Positions 25,529 through 33,298 of a stretch of 33,617 bases of DNA are shown here, one piece after another. The notes under the pieces were generated by a model. The model ran no database searches, was not told the DNA's origin, and saw only the letters and a program-made list of their open reading frames with translations. Position 1 is the first letter of the stretch. Every line of letters starts with the position of its first letter. Where the stretch lies: NCBI GenBank assembly GCA_002070025.1, contig MWCL01000017.1, positions 1-33,617 of the forward strand, read 5' to 3'. A program made the translations under genes and the position numbers. The stretch comes from Spirochaetes bacterium ADurb.Bin215. Lineage in GTDB: Bacteria > Spirochaetota > Spirochaetia > Treponematales > Treponemataceae.

Positions 25529-27163
25529 GTGATACCATTGAAAACCATGAAAAAGACTGAATGCGCGGCCCGTTGTGCCGTTTTCGTTGTTTTGCTGGCC
25601 GGACTGCCGGTGTTCGGAGAAACGGTATCGGTTCCGGATATTGAAACACGCATCCGTAATTCGGGAAACGAAGTTCCTTCGTCGGCGCTCCCGGTTTTCC
25701 GCCTTCCGCCACCGGTTGAACTGCCTGAGGAACCGGACCGGGCTGAACCCGTCGTTCAGACAGAACCGGTTTCCCCCGATCCCGCACCGCCCGTGGAAAC
25801 CGGTGTAGTTGCTGATGTCAAACCGGCCGTTACCGGCCATGCGAGCGTAGGGTCCGGCTATCCGGGGAATCTTGCCGGCGAATTTGCCGTAGCACAGCCT
25901 GAAGGCGCGTATCCAGGCTATTCCGCCCGTTTCGGGTATGCCTCAGCGGACGGCTACGGGGGAAAGGATCTCGGAAGCGGCTTCTTTGACCGGTCTGTCG
26001 GTTTGTCGCTCCGGGCCTTCAGTGAAACCGGTACGCATCCCTGGTATGCGGCCGTTTCCATAGGGGACCGGGCAAACGGTCTCCAGGGAGTTCATCCCGC
26101 CTATTCAAGCATTTCCCGCCGGCTTGCCGGGGTAAACGCCGGAGTCGATCTGTATTCCTTTGGAGAAAACGGTCCGCTCCTGTCGATTTTTCTGGACAGT
26201 CAGGTTTTTTCTTCGACCGCCGAACGCGGGTACGCGGATCCGCAATTGGGTGCTGATATCGATGATTACCAGGGATATTATCTTTCCCCGGGAGTCCGCC
26301 TTACCATAACCCCGGCGCAATTCCGCCTGTTCCTGGATGTTACCTATGCCCTTGATACGGTGGTTGATCTGGACGATCTTCATGCCGTTTCGGCATCGTT
26401 TTCCGCGTTCCGTGCGTTCGGCTCGCTTGATCTGGGCGCCGGTGCGGAATTTCACAGTGATACCGAAGAACGGTATCTCATACCTTTTTTCGCACGCCTC
26501 GACTGGAATCCGGAAGACGGTCTTTTTGGCCCGGTTTCCCTTTCCGGCGGGCTCCGTTCGGAACGGAGAACGTTGTTCGATCTTGCCCGCGAAGATCCCT
26601 TTGTCTACCTTGGCGGTATGCCGGTTCACGCGGCCGACTGGTTCGGATCATTCAGTGTGACGGTCAAGCCGCTCACCGATGTCCGCCTCTCGTCGTCTGT
26701 CGATTACCGCAAGACCGCTTTTGACCGTGCCTATCCGGTTCTCACGGACGCGTTTACTCCTGACCAGCGGGTTTTCTGGACGCTCGCCGACCGCGAGAGC
26801 CTGGTTGTCGCCGCGGGTATTATGTATACCGGTGAACTTTTCTCGGTTGAAACAGGATACCGCGGTGAGCTCATGGACGAACTGTGGGCGTCGCATCTCC
26901 ATGAAGTGAACGTGACGGTGTCGGTCCATGATCCGGCTCCCCGAAGCTTCTGGGCAGCAGAAGCTACGCTCGTGGTAATGCCCGATTCGGACGAATTGCC
27001 GCGCGCCGGCCTCTCCGGACGCGTCTACCCGCTGCCGCGGCTGTCCGTAACGCTCGCCTTTGAAGACATCCTGCCGTCCTTGTTCGACGAGGTTCGCATG
27101 ATAAACGACTTGTACCGGGAACGGAGCGGATCGGTGCTCCTCTCGGCCCGGTTTGAATTCTGA
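25529..27163 (+). CDS. Outer-membrane beta-barrel protein with TonB-box-like N-terminus
   Basis: A 544-residue exported protein. The GTG start at 25529 is chosen because AAGGGAG lies about 6 nt upstream; an ATG at 25547 also begins before the signal sequence. After the signal peptide (AVFVVLLAGLPVFG) the mature end reads ETVSVPDIETRI, which fits the TonB-box pattern (acidic-T-hydrophobic-x-V). A proline/glutamate-rich linker of about 50 residues follows, then about 430 residues of alternating beta-strand sequence ending in ARFEF, the C-terminal phenylalanine expected for BAM-inserted barrels. I see no canonical plug domain. exbB, exbD and tonB follow directly, which suggests it is an energised receptor or a partner of that system. 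No ligand can be named. Confidence 0.7.
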   Translation: MIPLKTMKKTECAARCAVFVVLLAGLPVFGETVSVPDIETRIRNSGNEVPSSALPVFRLPPPVELPEEPDRAEPVVQTEPVSPDPAPPVETGVVADVKPAVTGHASVGSGYPGNLAGEFAVAQPEGAYPGYSARFGYASADGYGGKDLGSGFFDRSVGLSLRAFSETGTHPWYAAVSIGDRANGLQGVHPAYSSISRRLAGVNAGVDLYSFGENGPLLSIFLDSQVFSSTAERGYADPQLGADIDDYQGYYLSPGVRLTITPAQFRLFLDVTYALDTVVDLDDLHAVSASFSAFRAFGSLDLGAGAEFHSDTEERYLIPFFARLDWNPEDGLFGPVSLSGGLRSERRTLFDLAREDPFVYLGGMPVHAADWFGSFSVTVKPLTDVRLSSSVDYRKTAFDRAYPVLTDAFTPDQRVFWTLADRESLVVAAGIMYTGELFSVETGYRGELMDELWASHLHEVNVTVSVHDPAPRSFWAAEATLVVMPDSDELPRAGLSGRVYPLPRLSVTLAFEDILPSLFDEVRMINDLYRERSGSVLLSARFEF

Positions 27164-27187
27164 CAGTAACGAGGAATGGAGGTTCCC

Positions 27188-27805
27188 ATGATTGCAATTC
27201 TGATTTCCGGCGGTCCCGCCATGATACCCATCCTGCTGTGCGCGCTGATCGCCACGGTCATCATCATTGAGCGGGTCAGGTATTTTTCGTCAATAAAGAA
27301 AGGCCAGCGGGATCTGCTTCCGCGCCTTAAAAGCTCCCTGGACAAGGGTCATTACGACGAGGCCGCCGCAATCTGCGACACGGTCGAAAGCCCGGTGTCC
27401 CGTCTCATGAAAACGGGTATCGCGTACCGGGAGTACAGCGAGGCGGCCATCAAGGAAGCCGTCATGAACCAGGCGAACCGTGAAATCCCGCGGCTGGAGC
27501 GATATCTCTCCACATTGGGGACGATAGCGAATATCGCGACACTGCTCGGCCTTCTGGGTACGGTTACCGGTAACATCCAGGCGTTCGGAGTACTCGGCGA
27601 CATGGGAACCATGGGAAATCCGGCCGTACTCGCCGGAGCCATTGCCCAGGCGCTGGTTACCACGGCTACCGGACTCATAGTCTCGATCCCGGCCATTATT
27701 TTCTATAATTACTTCATTGCCGAAGTAAACCGGATGATCACCGAAATGGAATCTTCCGTCAGTGATCTTGTCCTTTTGCTCGCGGCGGGGAAACGGAATT
27801 CATGA
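27188..27805 (+). CDS. exbB: ExbB/TolQ/MotA-family proton channel subunit
   Basis: A 205-residue inner-membrane protein with transmembrane segments near 10-28, 108-128 and 152-176. The family motif TLGTIANIATLLGLLGTVTG and the following ALVTTATGLIVSIPA are diagnostic of ExbB/TolQ proton channel proteins, which form a pentamer around ExbD/TolR and couple proton flow to TonB or TolA motion. The start at 27188 has GGAGG 5 nt upstream; the in-frame ATG at 27176 has no usable site. It overlaps exbD by 4 bp (ATGA). Linkage to a tonB gene favours the ExbB name over TolQ, but the two cannot be told apart by sequence alone. Confidence 0.9.
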   Translation: MIAILISGGPAMIPILLCALIATVIIIERVRYFSSIKKGQRDLLPRLKSSLDKGHYDEAAAICDTVESPVSRLMKTGIAYREYSEAAIKEAVMNQANREIPRLERYLSTLGTIANIATLLGLLGTVTGNIQAFGVLGDMGTMGNPAVLAGAIAQALVTTATGLIVSIPAIIFYNYFIAEVNRMITEMESSVSDLVLLLAAGKRNS

Positions 27806-28206
27806 AGTTCAAACGGAGACTCGAAGCACGGGCAGGGGTAGACCTGGTTCCCATGATCGACGTTGTTTTCCAGCTCATTCTCTTCTTTTTGGTGGCCACG
27901 ACCTTCGCGGTATTGCCGGGGATTGAACTCGATCTTCCGGTATCGTCCACGGCGGAAAGCACCCGGACCAACGGAATTACCATTTCGGTGTCCCGTGAAG
28001 GGCAGCTCTACGTGAATTCTGACGAAGTTGCCCTTGAGGCACTGGATGAAGCGCTCATGGCTGTCGCCGTCGACGGCGCCCGCGAAAAGGTTCCGGTCAG
28101 TCTGGAAGCCGACGCGGCTGTCCCGAACGGGCAGATCGTGCAGATTCTGGATTCGCTGCGGCGAACCGGATTTACGGGCGTAAACCTCCGGACCATGGAC
28201 AGGTAG
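27802..28206 (+). CDS. exbD: ExbD/TolR-family protein
   Basis: A 134-residue protein with one N-terminal transmembrane helix that carries the essential aspartate (Asp20 in VPMIDVVFQLILFFL), then a periplasmic domain. The aspartate is the proton-carrying residue of ExbD/TolR. DLVPMIDVVFQLILFF is the family hallmark. Its ATG overlaps the exbB stop by 4 bp, showing translational coupling, and tonB starts 4 bp after its stop. Confidence 0.93.
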   Translation: MKFKRRLEARAGVDLVPMIDVVFQLILFFLVATTFAVLPGIELDLPVSSTAESTRTNGITISVSREGQLYVNSDEVALEALDEALMAVAVDGAREKVPVSLEADAAVPNGQIVQILDSLRRTGFTGVNLRTMDR

Positions 28207-28210
28207 CCGC

Positions 28211-29173
28211 ATGCTTGAACTGGACGCACGGGACAAAAACAGACTTGCCCAAAGCTCGATCATCGCGGCAGCGGTCTGGCTCGTCATGCTGATTATTTTC
28301 ACGCTGTTACCGGTTATGCGGGATGTCCCCGAGGAACGCGCTTTCCCCGAGGTGCGCATCACGCTGAACCGGGAAGATCCGGTGCCGGTACAAACCCGGA
28401 CGGTAGCGCCGGCGACGAGTTCAGCCGAACCGGCCGTACGTCCCGCCGCGGCGCGGCAGGAAAAATCCGCACAGAAACCCGCCAACGCGCCGCCGGTGCG
28501 GCAAAAAACGTCTTCGGGGCTCGGAATCCCGGATTTTCAGAGTACGTCCGGCCGGGAAGCGGCCGCGCCCTCGGGAGAATATCTTGATTTTTCCAGCGAT
28601 CGGCCACGGGAACAGACGGTCCAGGAACCCGGTCCGGTACTCCGCGAATTTGAGGGCAGTGCGGCACGCGTTGACGAACCGGCCGCGCGGCAGGGAACCG
28701 CCACCGTGGAGGGCGGAAGCCGCGTTTCCGCTGCTTCGGATGAAACGCTCCAGGCCCTGGACCGGATCCGTGCCGGCAATGAGGGCGGTGTGACCGTTCC
28801 GGACGGAGCCGCTTCCACGTCTCCCGCTTCGACAACCGGCCGCACCGCGGACACCGACGTGGCAACCACGCCCGGCATGGTAGGCCCCATAACCTTTGAA
28901 GGCACTGCCCGCCGCCTCCTGTATCCGGCGAAGCCCGGGATCATCCTGCCTCCCCATTTGGCGCGGCTCATTGATTCGGACCGATCGGTAACGGTGCTCT
29001 TTGTTGTCCGTGCGGACGGCTCGGTTCCGGCTTCCCTTGTCCGGTTCAGCCCCTCGGCTCTTTTACCGCCCGAGGTTCAGAATTATCTTAAAAACGAGTT
29101 TTCAACCTGGCGGTTTGAACGCGGCAGCGACGATGGACAGGCGCGGTTCCTGTATAGTATAACAGTACAATGA
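28211..29173 (+). CDS. tonB: TonB-like energy transducer
   Basis: A 320-residue protein with a short cytoplasmic end, one transmembrane helix (about 14-34, SSIIAAAVWLVMLIIFTLL), a long low-complexity Ala/Pro/Glu/Arg linker (about 40-230) able to span the periplasm, and a C-terminal domain (about 235-320) whose end (VTVLFVVRADGSV...NYLKNEFSTWRFERG) follows the TonB C-terminal pattern. It should carry energy from ExbB/ExbD to an outer-membrane protein, with the barrel encoded three genes upstream as the obvious candidate. The linker is less proline-rich than in E. coli TonB. The stop overlaps the next start (ATGA). TolA is an alternative name. Confidence 0.82.
   Translation: MLELDARDKNRLAQSSIIAAAVWLVMLIIFTLLPVMRDVPEERAFPEVRITLNREDPVPVQTRTVAPATSSAEPAVRPAAARQEKSAQKPANAPPVRQKTSSGLGIPDFQSTSGREAAAPSGEYLDFSSDRPREQTVQEPGPVLREFEGSAARVDEPAARQGTATVEGGSRVSAASDETLQALDRIRAGNEGGVTVPDGAASTSPASTTGRTADTDVATTPGMVGPITFEGTARRLLYPAKPGIILPPHLARLIDSDRSVTVLFVVRADGSVPASLVRFSPSALLPPEVQNYLKNEFSTWRFERGSDDGQARFLYSITVQ
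29134..29163 (+). promoter_or_regulatory. internal promoter ahead of the HAD gene, predicted leaderless
   Basis: TGGACA at 29134-29139 and TATAAC at 29158-29163 (each 5 of 6 to consensus) are 18 bp apart, inside the last codons of tonB. Only 6 nt separate the -10 box from the ATG at 29170. No Shine-Dalgarno precedes that ATG. Confidence 0.45.
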
Positions 29174-29859
29174 TATCCGGAATCGACGCCGTTGCGTTTG
29201 ATATTGACGGCACCCTCTATCCGAATTCAGCCCTGTACCGGCGCATGATTCCCTTTTTTTTGACCAATGTCCGCTTCATGCTGGCGTTCAGCGAAGTCCG
29301 TCGCGAAATACGCCGCTGGCAGGAAGCCCATCCCGGCGAAGCGCACGAGGACTTCTTCACCTGGCAGGCGTCCCTCATGGCCGGGCGTCTCGGCGGACCG
29401 GTTGAGGCCATGAAAACAACGATCAGGGAACGTATTTACGAGGGCTGGCAACCGGTGTTCGCAAAAGTCCGCCCCTTTCCCCATATCCACGCCTGTTTCA
29501 CCGCCTTCCGCGACGCCGGGCTGAAATTGGGGATTCTGTCGGATTTTCTCCCCTCCCAGAAAGGATCGGTATGGGGTGTAGCCCCGCTCTGCGACGTGGT
29601 CATGGGGTCGGAAGAAACCGGCGCGCTCAAGCCCTCTCCGGTTCCGTTCCTGGCTCTTGCCGACGCACTCGGCGTTTCTCCCGATCGTATGTTATACGTG
29701 GGAAACTCGGTTTCTTCCGACGTACAAGGCGCTTCCGCCGTCGGCATGAAGACGGCCTGCGTCGTTCATCCCCTGGCGCTCACCGCAGGATACCGAATTC
29801 CCGGTGCGGACATTTCTTTTTCTTCCTATCGCAAATTGACCCGGAATGTGCTAAAATAA
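29170..29859 (+). CDS. HAD-superfamily phosphatase
   Basis: A 229-residue cytoplasmic hydrolase with all four HAD motifs: DIDGT with catalytic Asp11 and Asp13, Ser124 in ILSDF, Lys154 in ALKPSP, and YVGNSVSSD with the terminal acidic residue near 184. A helical cap (about 20-100) marks a C1-type cap, as in phosphoglycolate phosphatase, 5'-nucleotidase YjjG and epoxide-hydrolase-like members. The substrate cannot be told. Its ATG overlaps the tonB stop by 4 bp, so it can be translated with the envelope operon, but it also seems to have its own promoter. Confidence 0.88.
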   Translation: MISGIDAVAFDIDGTLYPNSALYRRMIPFFLTNVRFMLAFSEVRREIRRWQEAHPGEAHEDFFTWQASLMAGRLGGPVEAMKTTIRERIYEGWQPVFAKVRPFPHIHACFTAFRDAGLKLGILSDFLPSQKGSVWGVAPLCDVVMGSEETGALKPSPVPFLALADALGVSPDRMLYVGNSVSSDVQGASAVGMKTACVVHPLALTAGYRIPGADISFSSYRKLTRNVLK

Positions 29860-29895
29860 CTCATTACATATTCTGTTTACAAAGGGCGGCCGGTA

Positions 29896-32800
29896 ATGAT
29901 TTTTACTCCCGGAAACATACTTACCCTCTGCATAACCATTGTCCTGTTGGTGCTCTACCGGCAGATGGACAAGGGAAACCGTTCCATCGAGAAGGTAAAG
30001 CGGTTCGGAGACAAACTCAAGGATGATCTGGCCCTGTTTTTAAAGGAACGCACCGCGAAGCTCGAGGAATCCTCGCTCGCGCTGGACGTTCAGCAAACCA
30101 AAGCGGTCGCCGCGGTCAAGCGGCTCGAGGCTATCCGGGCCGACCTGGAAAAAAAAGAAGCGGACCTTCTTGAGCGTACAAAGGCCGTATCTTCCTTCGG
30201 AAAACAGATCGCGTCGTATGATGAAACAATCTCCCGTCTTCTTGAAATGACGAGACAGGCTGAAATCAATCTCGAGAAAATTACCGGTGAGTCCGAGTTT
30301 GTGGACAAGCTGGGACGAACGCTTGCCGCGTCCCAAAAACAGCTCCATGAAATACATGCCGGCATCCCGGCGCTTCGGGATGAATTTTCCCGGGAAAACC
30401 GCAATGCCCTTGAATCGGTGTATGCCGACACGGTAGAAACCTTCACCGCAACCCTTGGCGAACTCGAGAGCCGGATTGACGCGGCGCGCCGTGAATCCGC
30501 CACCCTGGTGGATTCCTCACGGGCTGAACTGGATCGCATTTTCTCCCGCGCGACCGATGAAGCCGTGCGGCGCGCGGATGCCCTTGAAGATACCGCCTTC
30601 CAGAAACTCAAGGAACAGGCGACCGAGCGGCTGGTTCATTTCAAGGATTCCTTCGAAGAAAAAGTGGGAAAACTGCATGAGCAGGCGAAGACCCGCATTA
30701 TTGAAACCCAGCAGATGGTCAAGGAGTTCAAGACAAACTGGAAGGCCGAAGCGGACGAATTCCTCGAGGCAACCCGGGCCGAAATCCGCTCGCTCGACGA
30801 TGAAAGTTCTTCATCCATTGCCGCCCTTCGTGAAAAACTGTCCTCAGCCGAATCGCTTGCCTGCGCCCGGTTTGAAGAATTTGAGGCCGAACTTCACCGT
30901 GTCGAGGCAGATCTCGACAAGAGTATCGGCGAAACCGCCCGCGTTTCACGCGAGAAGATCGAGTCTTTTGAACAGTCCATCGAGAACCGGCTTACCGGCG
31001 CCGAAAACGGCGCGTCGGAGCGGCTTTCCACTATTGAAACCCGTCTCGGTGAACTCGATTCCACCGTTACCCGCGCAATTGATACGGCCGGCAAAACTGC
31101 GGCCGCGCGGATCAATGAAATTTCGAAGGCGATTGATTCGTCCTTCGAGGTATACCGCACGGATGTGGAATACCGTCTGGAAAAGATGACGCATGTATTC
31201 TCGGATTCGGACAAACTCGAGGAGCAACTCCGGCTCAACCTGCGGGATACGGAACAGCGGGTTACCGATACCTTTGACCTGTATGTAAAAGATCAAAAAA
31301 CCCGTCAGGATGAATTCGAGAAGTCGTTGTTCGCTTCCGCCGATTCCATGACGGAACGCATGAATACGCTGGAATCCGGGCTGAATGAGCTGAAGTCCCG
31401 TGCGTACGACAATGTTTCCGAAAAACTCAAGATGTTTGAAGACGACTTCTTCGCGGATCTCGCCAAGCGGAGCGACGCCATTACCGCGGCCCTCGACGGG
31501 TGGAAGTCCAGTGTCGACGAGCGGCTGGAGAGCCTCTCCGCCGAAAACGAAGCGGAACGGCGCGACCTCGAAACGGAGTACACCGCCCGTCTCCAGGAGC
31601 GGCTCGCCGATATCGCCGAACAGTACCATGCACAGACAAAACGGCTGGAAGAACAGATTGCCGGGATCGAGACGGAGCTACGCGGCAAGATTACCGCGAG
31701 CGATCAGTCCATTCTGGACTTTGTCGAGCAATCGCGGCAGGAATTTGCCCACGCAAAGGATACCGCATCGCTCCATGTACAAAACGAGCTTTCGGCTCAT
31801 GCCATAACCGTACAGGAAATACTGCGAAAACAGGAACGGGAGCTTGAATCCCGAACCAAAGAGTTCATCGATTCCATCGAGTCGTCCCGTACCGAGGCCG
31901 AATCCATGCTCGAAGGCATCCGGGCGGACTTTACCACCTGGCAGACACGGAATGAACAGCAGTTCACCGAAGCAAAACGGATGCTCGATGACCGCATCGT
32001 ATCTCTTGATGATTCCGTCCGTTCGTCGATTGCCGACCTTGAGGCAGGATATCAGACCAATTACCGCGACTTTATCGCCGATACCGCCGAAGAACGCCGG
32101 GAAATCCGTGCGTCTCTCGACGCTCTGCGCGGGGACATAACGTCTTCCATGGAAGATTTCAGGCGGCGGTCAGTGGAAGCGCTGGAAGAGTTCAACGCGG
32201 CGTACGAAGAAATGACCTCGGGCACCGCCCTCCGTGTACGGGAGCATGCCGCGGAAACCGACCAGACAATCCGTTCCCTCAAATCCATGGTGCAGGATAT
32301 CCGCGAGTCGGTTGATCAGACCCGGGAACGTCTCTTCGGAAAGGTTCAAAGCGATGCCCAGTCGTTGAATCAGACCATTGAAGAAATTGACAAAAAGCAA
32401 AAAGCGTTCATTGCGCAAACCAGAATTTATGACCGTGCGGACGAGATGAAGGCGTCGCTCGAGACGAGTATAGAAAACATCAAGGATGAAATTTCCCGTC
32501 TCGATATCTACCGTGAAACCATGAATACGCTTGAAACACAGTACGGTAAGGTACGGAAGCTTGAAGAGGAAGCGAACCAGAAGCTCTCGAAGTTCATGGC
32601 GGAGAAAAAGCGCATAGATATCCTCGAGTCGGACTTTACCCGCCTTCTTGCATTGTCCGATTCCATTGACCGAAAAATATCCGAGCTTACCCTTACAAAT
32701 GACGATCTCCAGCAATACCAGGTGCAGATACGCCGGTTTGAAGAAAGCATCGCCGAAGTCAACACACGCTATGAACGGCTCGAAAAGAAAACCGTTGTCC

Positions 32801-33291
32801 TTGACCAAACGGTGGACGGCGTTGACCATGCCTTCGAGAATCTCCGGGATCTTGAAAAATCGCTCGAACAATGGAAAGAAGGCGTTTCCGGCATTCCGGA
32901 ACAGCTTGAAACCATCCGCGAAACACTCGATGTCCTTATGGCAAGCCGTGAAAAATCTGCGTTCATGATTGAAAAACTGGAAACGCTTGATTCGGTTCTG
33001 GAAGACGTGGAAGCGCGGACCGAGAAGATGCAGACTGCCCGGGAGTGGCTCGCGCGGACGGAAACCCGTCTGGAGGAAATCTCGAAACAGTCCCAGGACC
33101 AGCTCAAGCTTCTGGGCGATCTGTTGAAACAGGATAGCGCCGCAAAGAAAACCCGTGGCGCCCCGCCCATCGGTATCCGTGAAAATGTCGTGAAACTCGC
33201 GCATCAGGGATGGAAGGTTGACGAAATAGCCCGTGCGCTTCATCTTTCACGGGGCGAGGTTGAACTGATTCTGGAATTGCCCCAAAAATAA
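29896..33291 (+). CDS. SpiroCoCo-type giant coiled-coil membrane protein
   Basis: A 1131-residue protein. One N-terminal transmembrane helix (about 6-22, GNILTLCITIVLLVLY) is followed by roughly 1040 residues of almost unbroken Glu/Lys/Arg/Ala/Leu-rich coiled coil with few prolines. The last 45 residues form a small helix-turn-helix-like domain (ENVVKLAHQGWKVDEIARALHLSRGEVELILEL), of the type that ends YlxL/DUF2802 proteins near flagellar genes. This layout matches the spirochaete-restricted SpiroCoCo family, whose function is not established. If the helix is an anchor, the rod lies in the cytoplasm and could reach over 100 nm as a scaffold. A weak AAAGGG lies 9 nt before ATG 29896. The stop is 7 bp from the convergent ispF. 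Confidence 0.85.
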   Translation: MIFTPGNILTLCITIVLLVLYRQMDKGNRSIEKVKRFGDKLKDDLALFLKERTAKLEESSLALDVQQTKAVAAVKRLEAIRADLEKKEADLLERTKAVSSFGKQIASYDETISRLLEMTRQAEINLEKITGESEFVDKLGRTLAASQKQLHEIHAGIPALRDEFSRENRNALESVYADTVETFTATLGELESRIDAARRESATLVDSSRAELDRIFSRATDEAVRRADALEDTAFQKLKEQATERLVHFKDSFEEKVGKLHEQAKTRIIETQQMVKEFKTNWKAEADEFLEATRAEIRSLDDESSSSIAALREKLSSAESLACARFEEFEAELHRVEADLDKSIGETARVSREKIESFEQSIENRLTGAENGASERLSTIETRLGELDSTVTRAIDTAGKTAAARINEISKAIDSSFEVYRTDVEYRLEKMTHVFSDSDKLEEQLRLNLRDTEQRVTDTFDLYVKDQKTRQDEFEKSLFASADSMTERMNTLESGLNELKSRAYDNVSEKLKMFEDDFFADLAKRSDAITAALDGWKSSVDERLESLSAENEAERRDLETEYTARLQERLADIAEQYHAQTKRLEEQIAGIETELRGKITASDQSILDFVEQSRQEFAHAKDTASLHVQNELSAHAITVQEILRKQERELESRTKEFIDSIESSRTEAESMLEGIRADFTTWQTRNEQQFTEAKRMLDDRIVSLDDSVRSSIADLEAGYQTNYRDFIADTAEERREIRASLDALRGDITSSMEDFRRRSVEALEEFNAAYEEMTSGTALRVREHAAETDQTIRSLKSMVQDIRESVDQTRERLFGKVQSDAQSLNQTIEEIDKKQKAFIAQTRIYDRADEMKASLETSIENIKDEISRLDIYRETMNTLETQYGKVRKLEEEANQKLSKFMAEKKRIDILESDFTRLLALSDSIDRKISELTLTNDDLQQYQVQIRRFEESIAEVNTRYERLEKKTVVLDQTVDGVDHAFENLRDLEKSLEQWKEGVSGIPEQLETIRETLDVLMASREKSAFMIEKLETLDSVLEDVEARTEKMQTAREWLARTETRLEEISKQSQDQLKLLGDLLKQDSAAKKTRGAPPIGIRENVVKLAHQGWKVDEIARALHLSRGEVELILELPQK

Positions 33292-33298
33292 GGCGGGT

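Noticed and set aside
32170-33243. 357-residue open frame on the minus strand opposite the coiled-coil gene
   Set aside because: Its Phe/Leu-rich composition is the reverse complement of Glu/Lys codons. The plus-strand coiled coil is the real gene.
33292-33298. Intrinsic terminator between the coiled-coil gene and ispF
   Set aside because: Only 7 bp separate the stops and there is no stem plus U-run.
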